Shown: positions 1 through 6,579 of the stretch, piece after piece
Numbering within the stretch: the stretch's first letter is position 1
Layout: the number at the start of each line of letters is the position of its first letter
Assembly (NCBI GenBank): GCA_020200935.1
Contig: JAIVHR010000003.1
Location: forward strand, 1 to 11,195
DNA: 11,195 nt
Direction: 5' to 3'
Source of the DNA: Sphingomonadales bacterium
Lineage (GTDB): Bacteria; Pseudomonadota; Alphaproteobacteria; Sphingomonadales; Sphingomonadaceae
Program-made: the position numbers and the translations under genes
Notes under the pieces: generated by a model
The model's input: the letters and a program-made list of their open reading frames with translations, nothing else
What the model was told of the DNA's origin: nothing
Databases searched by the model: none

Positions 1-26
1 AGGTTCGAATCCTCTCTCCCCGACCA
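1..26 (+). tRNA. tRNA 3' end (partial), probably tRNA-Pro
   Basis: The window opens inside a tRNA gene. Visible are the last bases of the T-stem (1-3), the T-loop TTCGAAT (4-10), the 3' T-stem CCTCT (11-15), the acceptor strand CTCCCCG (16-22), discriminator A23 and an encoded CCA (24-26). The missing 5' acceptor strand should therefore read CGGGGAG. A C1:G72 pair with discriminator A73 is characteristic of bacterial tRNA-Pro, and the 3' end closely resembles E. coli tRNA-Pro. The anticodon lies outside the window, so the isotype is inferred. Confidence 0.85.
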
Positions 27-37
27 AATTTGCGGAT

Positions 38-68
38 AGAGCGAAGCTCTTGAGCGTTAGCGAAGCTC
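38..68 (+). repeat. Short repeated hairpin motif downstream of tRNA
   Basis: A small hairpin AGAGC-GAA-GCTCT (38-50) is followed by a second copy of its right part: AGCGAAGCTC occurs at 40-49 and again at 59-68, with GAGC at 52-55 able to pair with GCTC at 65-68. There is no T-run afterwards, so it is not a canonical intrinsic terminator, though it may help define the tRNA transcript end. The rest of the tRNA-to-gene spacer (69-112) is C-rich, with no recognisable promoter. Confidence 0.35.
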
Positions 69-112
69 CACCCACTTGCCCCCGCCCCCCAACCCGCTAA
101 AGCCCCGTCCCC

Positions 113-817
113 ATGAACGCCGCCTCCGCGGGTCCCGCCCCGATCCTCATTCTCGGCATGCATCGCAGCGGCACGAGCTGTCTTGCCGGCTGTCTCGAGG
201 AGGCGGGGCTGTGGCTTGGCGACGTCATCCGCTGGGCCAAGCACAATCAGAAGGGCAACAACGAGCGCAAGCCGATCATGGAATTCCATGAATCCCTATT
301 CGCGGCCAACGGCGGCAGCTGGGACGATCCGCCCGAAGCGATCGCGCTCGACGAAGAGCACCGCGCCCGGCGCGACGCGCTGATCGCGGGCTATCCGGCG
401 GACAGGGTCTGGGGCTTCAAGGATCCGCGCAGCCTGTTCGCGCTCGATATCTGGCGCGAGGCGCTGCCGGAACTGCGCTTTATCGGCACCTTCCGCGATC
501 CGCGCGCCGTCGTCCGCTCGCTCGCCCGGCGCGAGGATCTCGCCGCGCGCGACGGCTTTGCGACCTGGCAGCGCTATAACCGCCGACTGCTCGCGCTGCA
601 TCGCGAGGCGCGCTTCCCGCTGATCGATTTCGACTGGCCCGGCGAGCGTTATCGCGCGGCGCTGATCGATGCCTGCGCCGAGCTGGAGCTGACCCCGCCC
701 GCGGGGGGTTTCCGCTTTTTCGAGGAGGCGATGCGCAACCGGACCGAATTCGAGGTGATGGAGTTGCCGCCGGAGATCGCCGCGCTTTATGAGGCGCTCA
801 AGGAGGTTGCCGCATGA
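113..817 (+). CDS. Sulfotransferase family protein
   Basis: This 234-aa cytoplasmic protein has the two PAPS-binding signatures of the sulfotransferase fold. The 5'-phosphosulfate loop GMHRSGTS is at residues 15-22, right after a hydrophobic beta strand (ILIL). A 3'-phosphate-binding segment FRDPRAVVRSL is at about 127-137, with Arg128 and Ser136 as the likely contacts. Such enzymes transfer sulfate from PAPS to a hydroxyl or amine of a glycan, lipid or small molecule; the acceptor cannot be read from sequence. The length is short but normal for bacterial members. The start at 113 is the first ATG before the P-loop and has no good Shine-Dalgarno. The stop overlaps the start of the next glycosyltransferase gene (ATGA), so the two are probably co-translated and act on the same glycan. 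A kinase with a P-loop is the main alternative, but the RDPR motif argues for sulfotransferase. Confidence 0.85.
   Translation: MNAASAGPAPILILGMHRSGTSCLAGCLEEAGLWLGDVIRWAKHNQKGNNERKPIMEFHESLFAANGGSWDDPPEAIALDEEHRARRDALIAGYPADRVWGFKDPRSLFALDIWREALPELRFIGTFRDPRAVVRSLARREDLAARDGFATWQRYNRRLLALHREARFPLIDFDWPGERYRAALIDACAELELTPPAGGFRFFEEAMRNRTEFEVMELPPEIAALYEALKEVAA
801..806 (+). promoter_or_regulatory. Strong RBS inside sulfotransferase gene
   Basis: A perfect AGGAGG lies seven bases before the ATG at 814, within the end of the sulfotransferase gene. It fixes the glycosyltransferase start and supports translational coupling through the ATGA overlap at 814-817. Confidence 0.8.
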
Positions 818-1761
818 TCTGGCGCCGCAAATCCGCCGAGCCCGAATTCAAGCTGTCGGTGATCGTCGTCGCCTACAATATGCGCCGCGAGGTTCCGCGC
901 ACATTGTTCAGCCTGACCACCGAATTCCAGCGCTGCATCGACCCGGGTGATTACGAGGTGATCGTCGTCGAGAACGGCTCCTCCGACGCGCTCAGCGCCG
1001 AGGAGGTCGAGGCTTTCGGGCCCAATTTCCGCTATCATTATATCGCCGACGCCTCGCCCTCTCCCGCCAATGCGATCAATGTGGGCGCGGCGATGGCGCG
1101 GGGCAGGCATCTCGGCATCATGATCGACGGGGCGCGGATCGTCTCGCCGGGAATGCTAGGCCAGGCGCTCGGGCTGCTCGAACAGTTCGATCGCGCTTTC
1201 GTCGGCACCATCTCTTTCCATCTCGGCCCCAAATCGCAGACCGAATCGGTGACCGAGGGTTATACCCAACAAGTCGAGGACGGGCTGCTCGAGGGTATCG
1301 GCTGGCGCACCAACGGCTATCGATTGTTCGAGATCAGCGCGCTCGCCTCGACCTGCCAGAGCGCCGGCGCCGGGCCGATCGGCGAAAGCAACATGGTGTT
1401 CCTGTCGAAGGATCTGTTCGACGAGATGGCGGGCTTCGACGAGCGCTTCGACATTCCCGGCGGCGGCATGGTCAATCTCGATTTCTACAAACGCGGCTGC
1501 GATCTTCCCGGCAGCCAGCTCTTCACCATCTTCGGCGAGGGCACCTTCCACCAGATGCATGGCGGGGTGATGTCGAACCGGCCGCAGGCCGAAGGGCCGA
1601 GCGAGGTCGAGAAATATCGCAGGCAATATCGCGAGATTCGCGGCGAGGATTTCGCGATCTCGGGCCGCACGCCGCTGATGATCAGCTATCCGATCCGCGA
1701 ATTCCGCCCCGGCATACTCCACGCATCGCGCACCCTCGCGGCACGCACGCCCAAGCGTTAG
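814..1761 (+). CDS. Glycosyltransferase family 2 protein (paralogue A)
   Basis: This 315-aa protein has a GT-A fold. The N-terminal nucleotide-sugar half begins with LSVIVVAYNM (14-23), followed by the beta-strand signature VVENGSSD (51-58). The usual DXD metal site is replaced by IDGAR (Asp105-Gly-Ala), so only the first Asp is kept. The acceptor half carries PIGESN, a PGGGMVNLDF segment and GEGTFHQMHGG (241-251). There is no transmembrane segment or signal peptide, so it is probably cytoplasmic or peripheral. It should add a sugar to a surface glycan or lipid carrier, but donor and acceptor are unknown. It overlaps the sulfotransferase by ATGA and ends six bases from the stop of the convergent methyltransferase. 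It is clearly homologous along its whole length to the second glycosyltransferase at 2523-3473. Family assignment is firm; catalytic activity is less so, because of the altered DXD. Confidence 0.88.
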   Translation: MIWRRKSAEPEFKLSVIVVAYNMRREVPRTLFSLTTEFQRCIDPGDYEVIVVENGSSDALSAEEVEAFGPNFRYHYIADASPSPANAINVGAAMARGRHLGIMIDGARIVSPGMLGQALGLLEQFDRAFVGTISFHLGPKSQTESVTEGYTQQVEDGLLEGIGWRTNGYRLFEISALASTCQSAGAGPIGESNMVFLSKDLFDEMAGFDERFDIPGGGMVNLDFYKRGCDLPGSQLFTIFGEGTFHQMHGGVMSNRPQAEGPSEVEKYRRQYREIRGEDFAISGRTPLMISYPIREFRPGILHASRTLAARTPKR

Positions 1762-1767
1762 CCTCGG

Positions 1768-2463
1768 TTATTCGGCGGCGGCGGCCGATTCGGCACTCTC
1801 GCGCCTCCGGGCGAGCTCGGCGAGATCCCCGGCGAGCGCTTCGGCGGGCTTGGGGCCGAGCGCGTCGCGCAGTTGCTCGAGCGTCTCGAATTTCCAGCGG
1901 CCCTGTTCGATCGCCTGTTCGATCTCGGCCATCGCCTCCTCGAGCACCCGCGAATCGGGGTCGAGATTGGAGACCAGGCAGAAGCCCTTGATCTCGACGT
2001 CATAGACATCAATCCGCAAATCGGGCCGATATTCGGCGAGGATCGGCAGCAGCCGGTAGACGTCTCCGGTCCAGGCGCCCTGGCCCTGTTTGCGCCCGGT
2101 ATAGGCCATGTCGGCCGGCAGGATGTCGTCGATCGCGATAACCCCGCCGGGATGCGCGTTGCGCTCCATGTTGATGAAGTCGCGCAGCGCGAACTCGACC
2201 AGATGCATGCCGTCGACAAAGCCGAAATCGATCGGCTCGCCGAACAATTCGGTGATGTCATATTGTTCGAAGAACTCGTCGCTGGTCATTTTGTAGATCC
2301 GCGTCGGCGCCTCGATCTGGAAGGCGATATGCGGCTTGGGGTCGATGGCGATGGTCGGCGAACGCGAAACCGCCAGGCTCGGTCCGTACCAGCAGCCGAT
2401 CTCGCAATAGGTCCGCGGCTCGAGCGCCGCATGCGTCAGCCGAAGGCATTCAAGATAGTCCAT
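1768..2463 (-). CDS. Class I SAM-dependent methyltransferase (Methyltransf_24-like)
   Basis: The predicted protein is 231 aa. A Rossmann-type SAM-binding motif CEIGCWYGPS is at 20-29, and an acidic residue follows the second strand (IAIDP, Asp41) as expected for ribose binding. FVDGMH at 82-87 matches the DGxH signature of TylF/Methyltransf_24 proteins, and a GGVIAIDD strand follows. Such enzymes commonly O-methylate sugars or small molecules. Placement between two glycosyltransferases suggests it methylates a sugar of the same glycan. The ATG at 2463 is preferred over an in-frame TTG at 2520: it follows GGGAG and GGGG on the coding strand, and the extra 19 residues lie outside the fold. The gene is divergent from glycosyltransferase B and convergent with glycosyltransferase A. 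Substrate is unknown; a catalytically altered sugar-modifying enzyme is possible. Confidence 0.78.
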   Translation of the reverse strand: MDYLECLRLTHAALEPRTYCEIGCWYGPSLAVSRSPTIAIDPKPHIAFQIEAPTRIYKMTSDEFFEQYDITELFGEPIDFGFVDGMHLVEFALRDFINMERNAHPGGVIAIDDILPADMAYTGRKQGQGAWTGDVYRLLPILAEYRPDLRIDVYDVEIKGFCLVSNLDPDSRVLEEAMAEIEQAIEQGRWKFETLEQLRDALGPKPAEALAGDLAELARRRESAESAAAAE

Positions 2464-2468
2464 GTTAA

Positions 2469-2479
2469 CCCCATCTCCC
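2469..2479 (-). promoter_or_regulatory. Ribosome binding site of methyltransferase
   Basis: On the minus strand GGGAG (2479-2475) and GGGG (2472-2469) precede the ATG at 2463, with spacings of 11 and 5 bases. The longer TTG-initiated alternative at 2520 has no comparable site, so the purine-rich tract decides the start. Confidence 0.55.
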
Positions 2480-2522
2480 GTCTCGCGCGGCGAGATGGCA
2501 GCAAATCGCGCGCGACGCAATC

Positions 2523-3473
2523 ATGCACCGATCGCCGAACGCCGACGGCTTGCATCGCAGCGCGCAATCGTCTTTGCCTCGGCGCATGCCGCAACCGATC
2601 CGTATGGACCTCGTCATCGGCGCCTATGACATGGCGCGCGAACTGCCGCGCACGATCGAGACATGGGCGCCCGCCTTCCAGCAGCAGAGCGATGGGCGGA
2701 TCGAATATCGCATCACGCTGGTCGACAATGGCTCGCCCGAACCCGTCGACGCGGGGACGCTGGGCAGGCTCGCGCCCAATCTCGCCGTCCGGCGCATCGC
2801 CGGGGCATCGCCTTCGCCGGCGGCGGCGATCAACGCCGCGGTGGGGGATGGCGACGCGCCCTATATCGGGCTGGTCATAGACGGCGCGCGGATGGCGTCG
2901 CCGGGGCTGCTGCGCTGGGCCGCCGAGGCGTTCCGGCTCGCTCCCGACGGGCTGGTCGGGACTTACGGCTTCCATCTCGGCCCCGACATCCAGCACCGGG
3001 CGATGGCCGAGGGCTACGACCGGGCCGAGGAAGACCGGCTGCTCGCCGGCATTCCCTGGCGCCGCAACGGATACCGATTGTTCGATATTTCGGTCTTCGC
3101 CGGCTCGTCCAAGGGCGGCTGGTTCAGGCCGATCGCCGAGAGCAACGCGCTGTTCCTGCCGCGCACGCTCTGGAACGAGCTCGGCGGGCTCGACGTGCGT
3201 TTCGCCTCGCCGGGAGGCGGCTACGTCAATATCGATTTCTGGCAGCGAGCGATCATCGCCAATCGCGAGGCGCCCTGGATGATCATCGGCGAGGGCACCT
3301 TCCACCAGATCCATGGCGGCGCGGCGACCAACGCCGAGGACCAGTCGGTGCGCCAGGCGATGCGCGCCGAGTTCGAAGCGATCCGCGGCGAGCCCTTCGG
3401 GTTGCTCAAATATGACGTGCGGCTGATCGGCCGCGCGCCGCCGGTCGGCAGAAAGCCGGCACCGATCAGCTAG
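2523..3473 (+). CDS. Glycosyltransferase family 2 protein (paralogue B)
   Basis: This is a second GT2-type enzyme, up to 316 aa, collinear with paralogue A. Shared blocks are MDLVIGAYDM near the N-terminus, LVDNGSPE, an ASPSPA block, IDGARMASPG (Asp120 in the long form), FHLGP, NGYRLFDIS, PIAESN, PGGGYVNIDF and GEGTFHQIHGG (about 256-266). As in A, the DXD is reduced to Asp-Gly-Ala. The start is uncertain: ATG 2523 gives a polar 21-residue leader, while ATG 2586 begins closer to the first strand, as in paralogue A. Neither has a good Shine-Dalgarno. It is divergent from the methyltransferase, and its stop codon shares CTAG with the convergent L,D-transpeptidase gene. It probably acts in the same glycan pathway as A, on a different linkage or acceptor; this is inference. 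Confidence 0.85.
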   Translation: MHRSPNADGLHRSAQSSLPRRMPQPIRMDLVIGAYDMARELPRTIETWAPAFQQQSDGRIEYRITLVDNGSPEPVDAGTLGRLAPNLAVRRIAGASPSPAAAINAAVGDGDAPYIGLVIDGARMASPGLLRWAAEAFRLAPDGLVGTYGFHLGPDIQHRAMAEGYDRAEEDRLLAGIPWRRNGYRLFDISVFAGSSKGGWFRPIAESNALFLPRTLWNELGGLDVRFASPGGGYVNIDFWQRAIIANREAPWMIIGEGTFHQIHGGAATNAEDQSVRQAMRAEFEAIRGEPFGLLKYDVRLIGRAPPVGRKPAPIS

Positions 3474-4327
3474 CCGTCGCGGCCGTAAATATCGTCGAGA
3501 TAGCGCACTCCACCCGCCGCATCGGCGACGGCGGTGAAATAGCCGATATGGACGGGGACCGGCTCGGCGAGCGGGACGGTGCGGGTGCGGCCGTCGGCGC
3601 GCTCGGCCTCGAGCGAGGATTTGTCGGTGCCGAGCAAAACGGCGGCGAAGCCCATCGCATCCTCGACGCGGATGCAGCCATGGCTGTAGGCGCGCTGCTC
3701 CTCGGCGAACAGCCGCCGCGAGGGCGTGTCATGAAGAAAGACGGCGTGATTGTTGGGCATGACGAGCTTCATCCGCCCAAGCGCGTTCGACGGGCCCGGC
3801 CGCTGGCGGTAGCCGCCGTCCGAGACGACATAGCCGAGCCGCTGCGCTTCCGCGGGCCGGTTGCGCACCAAAGCGCCGACGCTTTCGCGGACGATGCTCT
3901 GGGGGATGTACCACCAGGGATTGAGATTGACCCCGGAGACCTCGGCGCTGAAGCTCGGCGTCGGGGTGCGCGGGGTGCCGACGATCGCCGCCCAGCGCCC
4001 GGCGAGCCGGCCGTCTTCCCAGAGCTCGACCTGCTGCGAGGCGGCGTTGACGAAGATATGCCGCCGCCCGAGCCGGCCCGGCAGCGCGCGCCAGCGATCG
4101 AGATTGGCGCGCAGGATCGCCCGACGGCGCGGATCGCGCTCGGTGGCGAGAGCGGCTTCGAGCGCCGATCGCTGGAGATGGATCGGCCCTTGCGATTCGG
4201 GCGTCGCCACCACCTCGTCGAGCGCCAGCCAATCGGCCTGCACCGGCGCGGCGACGAGCAGCAACAGGGGCGCCAGCAGCCAGCGGAACAGGCGCAGGGC
4301 CGGCAAGAGACTCATGGTTAACCGCAT
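3470..4327 (-). CDS. L,D-transpeptidase (YkuD domain), secreted
   Basis: This 285-aa precursor has an N-terminal signal peptide: basic residues, then a leucine-rich core at about 13-27, with probable cleavage after VQA (29-31). The YkuD catalytic domain begins around RHIFVNAASQQVELWEDG and includes LHDTPS (His199) and SHGCIRVED, with the nucleophile Cys218 in HGCIR (216-220). These periplasmic enzymes form 3-3 peptidoglycan crosslinks or attach proteins or other groups to tetrapeptide stems. Length is typical for a simple YkuD protein without a recognisable peptidoglycan-binding domain. ATG 4327 is used, but the ATG four codons later would leave the signal peptide intact; neither has a strong ribosome site. 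The gene is convergent with glycosyltransferase B (shared CTAG at 3470-3473). Its link to the glycan block is positional only. Confidence 0.9.
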   Translation of the reverse strand: MRLTMSLLPALRLFRWLLAPLLLLVAAPVQADWLALDEVVATPESQGPIHLQRSALEAALATERDPRRRAILRANLDRWRALPGRLGRRHIFVNAASQQVELWEDGRLAGRWAAIVGTPRTPTPSFSAEVSGVNLNPWWYIPQSIVRESVGALVRNRPAEAQRLGYVVSDGGYRQRPGPSNALGRMKLVMPNNHAVFLHDTPSRRLFAEEQRAYSHGCIRVEDAMGFAAVLLGTDKSSLEAERADGRTRTVPLAEPVPVHIGYFTAVADAAGGVRYLDDIYGRDG

Positions 4328-4423
4328 GTTGATGCGAAGCTAATGCGGTCACGGTGCCGAACACAAGAGGCAGCGAGCGAATCAATACGCGATACGTTGA
4401 TGGCCGGCGCGCAATAAAGCACC

Positions 4424-4540
4424 CCGTTCGTCCTGAGCGCTGCCGAAGGCAGCAGTCGTGCCGAAGGCGACCGCAGGTCAACGGCGAGCCACAGGCGTTG
4501 TCGCTTGTGGCCCGCCCTTCGACAGGCTCAGGACGAACGG
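4424..4540. repeat. Long inverted repeat with 15-bp perfect arms
   Basis: CCGTTCGTCCTGAGC (4424-4438) is the exact reverse complement of GCTCAGGACGAACGG (4526-4540). Between the arms, GCCGAAGGC occurs twice (4442-4450 and 4460-4468), and a smaller imperfect hairpin pairs GCCACAGGC with GCTTGTGGC (4488-4511). The right arm continues the motif CCCTTCGACAGGCTCAGG, which I recall as a dispersed intergenic repeat of sphingomonads and other proteobacteria. It is unrelated to the five repeats further right. Confidence 0.75.
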
Positions 4541-4619
4541 AGTTTCTGTATGGCCCCGGCAGCATGGAGCTTGGCCACTCGACTCCCCGTACCGCGCGGG
4601 TTACGCGTTGACGCAAACG

Positions 4620-4627
4620 GAAAGGGC
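4620..4627 (+). promoter_or_regulatory. Ribosome binding site of phosphotransferase
   Basis: GGAAAGGG lies about six bases before ATG 4633 and supports that start. Confidence 0.5.
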
Positions 4628-4632
4628 CGCGG

Positions 4633-5697
4633 ATGGGCGAAAAGGCGATCAGGGCCGAGGGGGTGGGCGAGAAGGACCGGCTCGCCGAAGACACGCTCGA
4701 CGCCTGGATGCGCGAGCATGTCGAGGGTTTTCACGGCCTCCGGAGCTACACCAAATTCGCCGGCGGCCAATCGAACCCGACCTACCGGATCGAGGATGAG
4801 GCCGGGAAGGCCTATGTGCTGCGCCGCAAGCCCTTCGGCCCGATCCTGCCCAGCGCCCATCAGGTCGAGCGCGAATATCGCGCGATCGCCGCGCTCCACC
4901 CGACCGGCTTTCCGGTCGCCCGGCCTTATGCGCTATGCCAGGACGAGGCTGTCATCGGCGCCGATTTCTATATCATGGAGATGGTCGAGGGCCGCACCTT
5001 CTGGGACGGCACATTGCCCGAGCAGGAGCCCGCCGAGCGCCGCGCGATATACAATTCGATGATCGGCACGCTCGCCAGGCTGCACGCGATCGATCATCGC
5101 GCGATCGGGCTCGAGCACCACGGCAAGACCGGCAATTATTTCGAGCGCCAGATCAACACCTGGACCAAGCAATATCGCCGCTCGGAGACCGACGAGCTGC
5201 CCGAGATGGAGAGACTGATCGAGTGGCTGCCGACGACGCTGCCCGAACAGACGCGGATCGCGGTCATCCATGGCGATTACCGGCTCGACAACATGATCTT
5301 CGCGCCCGACCGGCCCGAGGTGGCGGCGGTGATCGACTGGGAGCTCTCGACGCTCGGCGATCCGCTCGCCGACTTCACCTATCTGGCGATCAACTGGGTG
5401 ATGGCGGGGGCGAGCGCCTCGAGTCTGGCGACGGTCGACCTGCCCGAACTCGGCATCCCGACGCTCGACGAGGCGACGGCGCTCTATTGCGAGCTGACCG
5501 AGCGCGACGGCGTTCCCGAGCTCGAATGGTATTTCGCCTACAACGTCTTTCGGCTGACCAGCATCCTGCAGGGCATCAAGAAACGCTGGCTCGACGGAAC
5601 GGCATCGTCGGCCGAGGCCGAGGAGCGGGCGAAACGCGTGCCCGATCTGGCGAAGATGGCGTGGGAATTCGCGAGGAAGGCCGGGGCGCCGGGCTGA
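4633..5697 (+). CDS. APH-fold phosphotransferase, LvaA/ACAD10-ACAD11 type
   Basis: This 354-aa kinase-fold protein has a glycine-rich nucleotide loop FAGGQSNPTYRI (42-53), a catalytic loop HGDYRLDN (213-220, with Asp215 and Asn220) and a metal-binding DWE (235-237). The GGQSNPTY and DWELSTLGDPLAD motifs are those of the phosphotransferase domain found in mammalian ACAD10/ACAD11 and in Pseudomonas putida LvaA, not of antibiotic-resistance kinases. Characterised relatives phosphorylate 4-hydroxyacyl-CoA, so that an acyl-CoA dehydrogenase partner can complete conversion to a 3-hydroxyacyl-CoA. The same reaction is inferred here, not shown. It is cytosolic, with no signal peptide. It heads a co-directional run of dehydrogenases and a thioesterase, with a repeat in the 107-bp gap behind it. 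No acyl-CoA dehydrogenase is in the window, so the partner must be elsewhere. Calling it an aminoglycoside phosphotransferase would be misleading. Confidence 0.85.
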   Translation: MGEKAIRAEGVGEKDRLAEDTLDAWMREHVEGFHGLRSYTKFAGGQSNPTYRIEDEAGKAYVLRRKPFGPILPSAHQVEREYRAIAALHPTGFPVARPYALCQDEAVIGADFYIMEMVEGRTFWDGTLPEQEPAERRAIYNSMIGTLARLHAIDHRAIGLEHHGKTGNYFERQINTWTKQYRRSETDELPEMERLIEWLPTTLPEQTRIAVIHGDYRLDNMIFAPDRPEVAAVIDWELSTLGDPLADFTYLAINWVMAGASASSLATVDLPELGIPTLDEATALYCELTERDGVPELEWYFAYNVFRLTSILQGIKKRWLDGTASSAEAEERAKRVPDLAKMAWEFARKAGAPG

Positions 5698-5706
5698 GCA
5701 CCTTAT

Positions 5707-5784
5707 GTGCTCCTGCGAACGCAGGAGCCCAGGGCGGCAAGCAATGTCGCCCGTGGCCCTGGGTTCCTGCTTTCGCAGGAACAC
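5707..5784. repeat. Bipartite hairpin repeat, copy R1
   Basis: Two inverted 29-bp arms (5707-5735 and 5756-5784) match at 26 of 29 positions. Each arm is itself a hairpin: GCTCCTGC-GAAC-GCAGGAGC on the left, and GTTCCTGC-TTTC-GCAGGAAC on the right. In the right arm both members of one base pair differ from the consensus (T5764:A5781 instead of C:G), so its stem stays intact. It lies between the phosphotransferase stop and the first SDR gene, whose own AGGAGA ribosome site (5795-5800) is outside the repeat. Confidence 0.9.
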
Positions 5785-5804
5785 AAGAGAAAACAGGAGA
5801 AACC

Positions 5805-6569
5805 ATGTCCCAATTCGATCTGACCGGGAAGGTTGCGATCATCACCGGTTCCTCGCGCGGGATCGGCAAGGCGATCGCCGAGGAGATGGCCGAGCATGGC
5901 GCGAAGGTCGTCATATCGAGCCGCAAGCAGGCGCCCTGCGACGAGGTCGCCGCCGACATCAACGGCAAATACGGCGAGGGCACGGCGATCTCGGTGCCGG
6001 CCAATATCTCCTCGAAGGAAGAGCTGCAGAATCTCGTCGACGCGACGCGCAAGGCCTTCGGCCGGGTCGACATCCTCGTCTGCAACGCCGCCTCGAACCC
6101 CTATTACGGGCCGATGGCCGGGATGGAGGACGATCAGTTCCGCAAGATCCTCGACAACAATATCGTCTCCAACCACTGGCTGATCCAGATGGTCGCGCCC
6201 GAGATGCGCGAGCGCAGGGAGGGCTCGATCATCCTCGTCTCCTCGATCGGGGGCCTGCGCGGATCGGCCGAGATCGGCGCCTATTGCATCTCCAAGGCCG
6301 CCGACCTCCAGCTCGCGCGCAACCTCGCCAAGGAATTCGGGCCCGACAATGTGCGTGTAAACTGCATCGCGCCGGGGCTCGTGCGGACCGATTTCGCCCG
6401 CGCGTTGTGGGAGGATCCCGAGCGCGAAAAGGCGGCGAGCCGCGGCATGCCGCTGGGCCGGATCGGCGAGCCGCACGAACTCGCCGGCGCCGCCGTCTAT
6501 CTGGCCTCGCCGGCGGCGAGCTTCATGACCGGCCAGACGATTATCGTCGATGGCGGCGCGACCTGTTGA
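5805..6569 (+). CDS. Short-chain dehydrogenase/reductase (SDR 1), predicted NADP(H)-dependent
   Basis: This is a classical SDR of 254 aa, the usual length. The Rossmann motif TGSSRGIG is at 14-21, NAAS at 94-97, active-site Asn119, and the catalytic set is Ser147, Tyr160 and Lys164 (YCISK). Arg40 after the second strand (VISSRK) points to NADP(H). The C-terminus ends with the family's GQTIIVDGG. The reaction is oxidation or reduction of a hydroxyl/keto group; substrate is unknown, but a hydroxyacyl-CoA or related alcohol fits the neighbours. The start at 5805 follows AGGAGA by four bases, so the open frame upstream across the repeat is not part of the gene. It is 10 bases from SDR 2 and almost certainly in the same transcript. 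FabG-like or DHRS4-like reductases are close alternatives. Confidence 0.92.
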   Translation: MSQFDLTGKVAIITGSSRGIGKAIAEEMAEHGAKVVISSRKQAPCDEVAADINGKYGEGTAISVPANISSKEELQNLVDATRKAFGRVDILVCNAASNPYYGPMAGMEDDQFRKILDNNIVSNHWLIQMVAPEMRERREGSIILVSSIGGLRGSAEIGAYCISKAADLQLARNLAKEFGPDNVRVNCIAPGLVRTDFARALWEDPEREKAASRGMPLGRIGEPHELAGAAVYLASPAASFMTGQTIIVDGGATC

Positions 6570-6579
6570 GGAGACAATA

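Larger units (their letters stand above)
4328..4632. other. 305-bp intergenic region between divergent genes
   Basis: This is the only gap over 300 bases. It separates the divergent L,D-transpeptidase and phosphotransferase genes and so should hold both promoters, but no convincing -35/-10 pair was found. Its centre (4424-4540) is a long inverted repeat, described separately. No credible small gene was seen. Confidence 0.7.

Noticed and set aside
38..68. Intrinsic terminator of the tRNA
   Set aside because: Short stems and no following T-run; recorded only as a repeat.
1..112. tRNA end as attachment site of a genomic island carrying the glycan genes
   Set aside because: No integrase, no second copy of the tRNA 3' end in the window and no clear composition break, so it cannot be supported.
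2464..2520. TTG start of the methyltransferase at 2520
   Set aside because: No ribosome site, and the added residues lie before the fold; ATG 2463 has a purine-rich upstream tract.
3729..4694. Long minus-strand frame overlapping the L,D-transpeptidase
   Set aside because: Arg/Ala/Pro-rich with no motif, and it shadows a gene with a complete HGCIR active site.
4633..5697. Aminoglycoside resistance determinant
   Set aside because: The kinase motifs match the acyl-CoA-linked phosphotransferase group and the context is acyl metabolism, not resistance.
4935..5804. Long in-frame upstream extension of the first SDR gene
   Set aside because: It overlaps the phosphotransferase gene in another frame, runs through repeat R1 and lacks domain character; ATG 5805 with AGGAGA is the true start.
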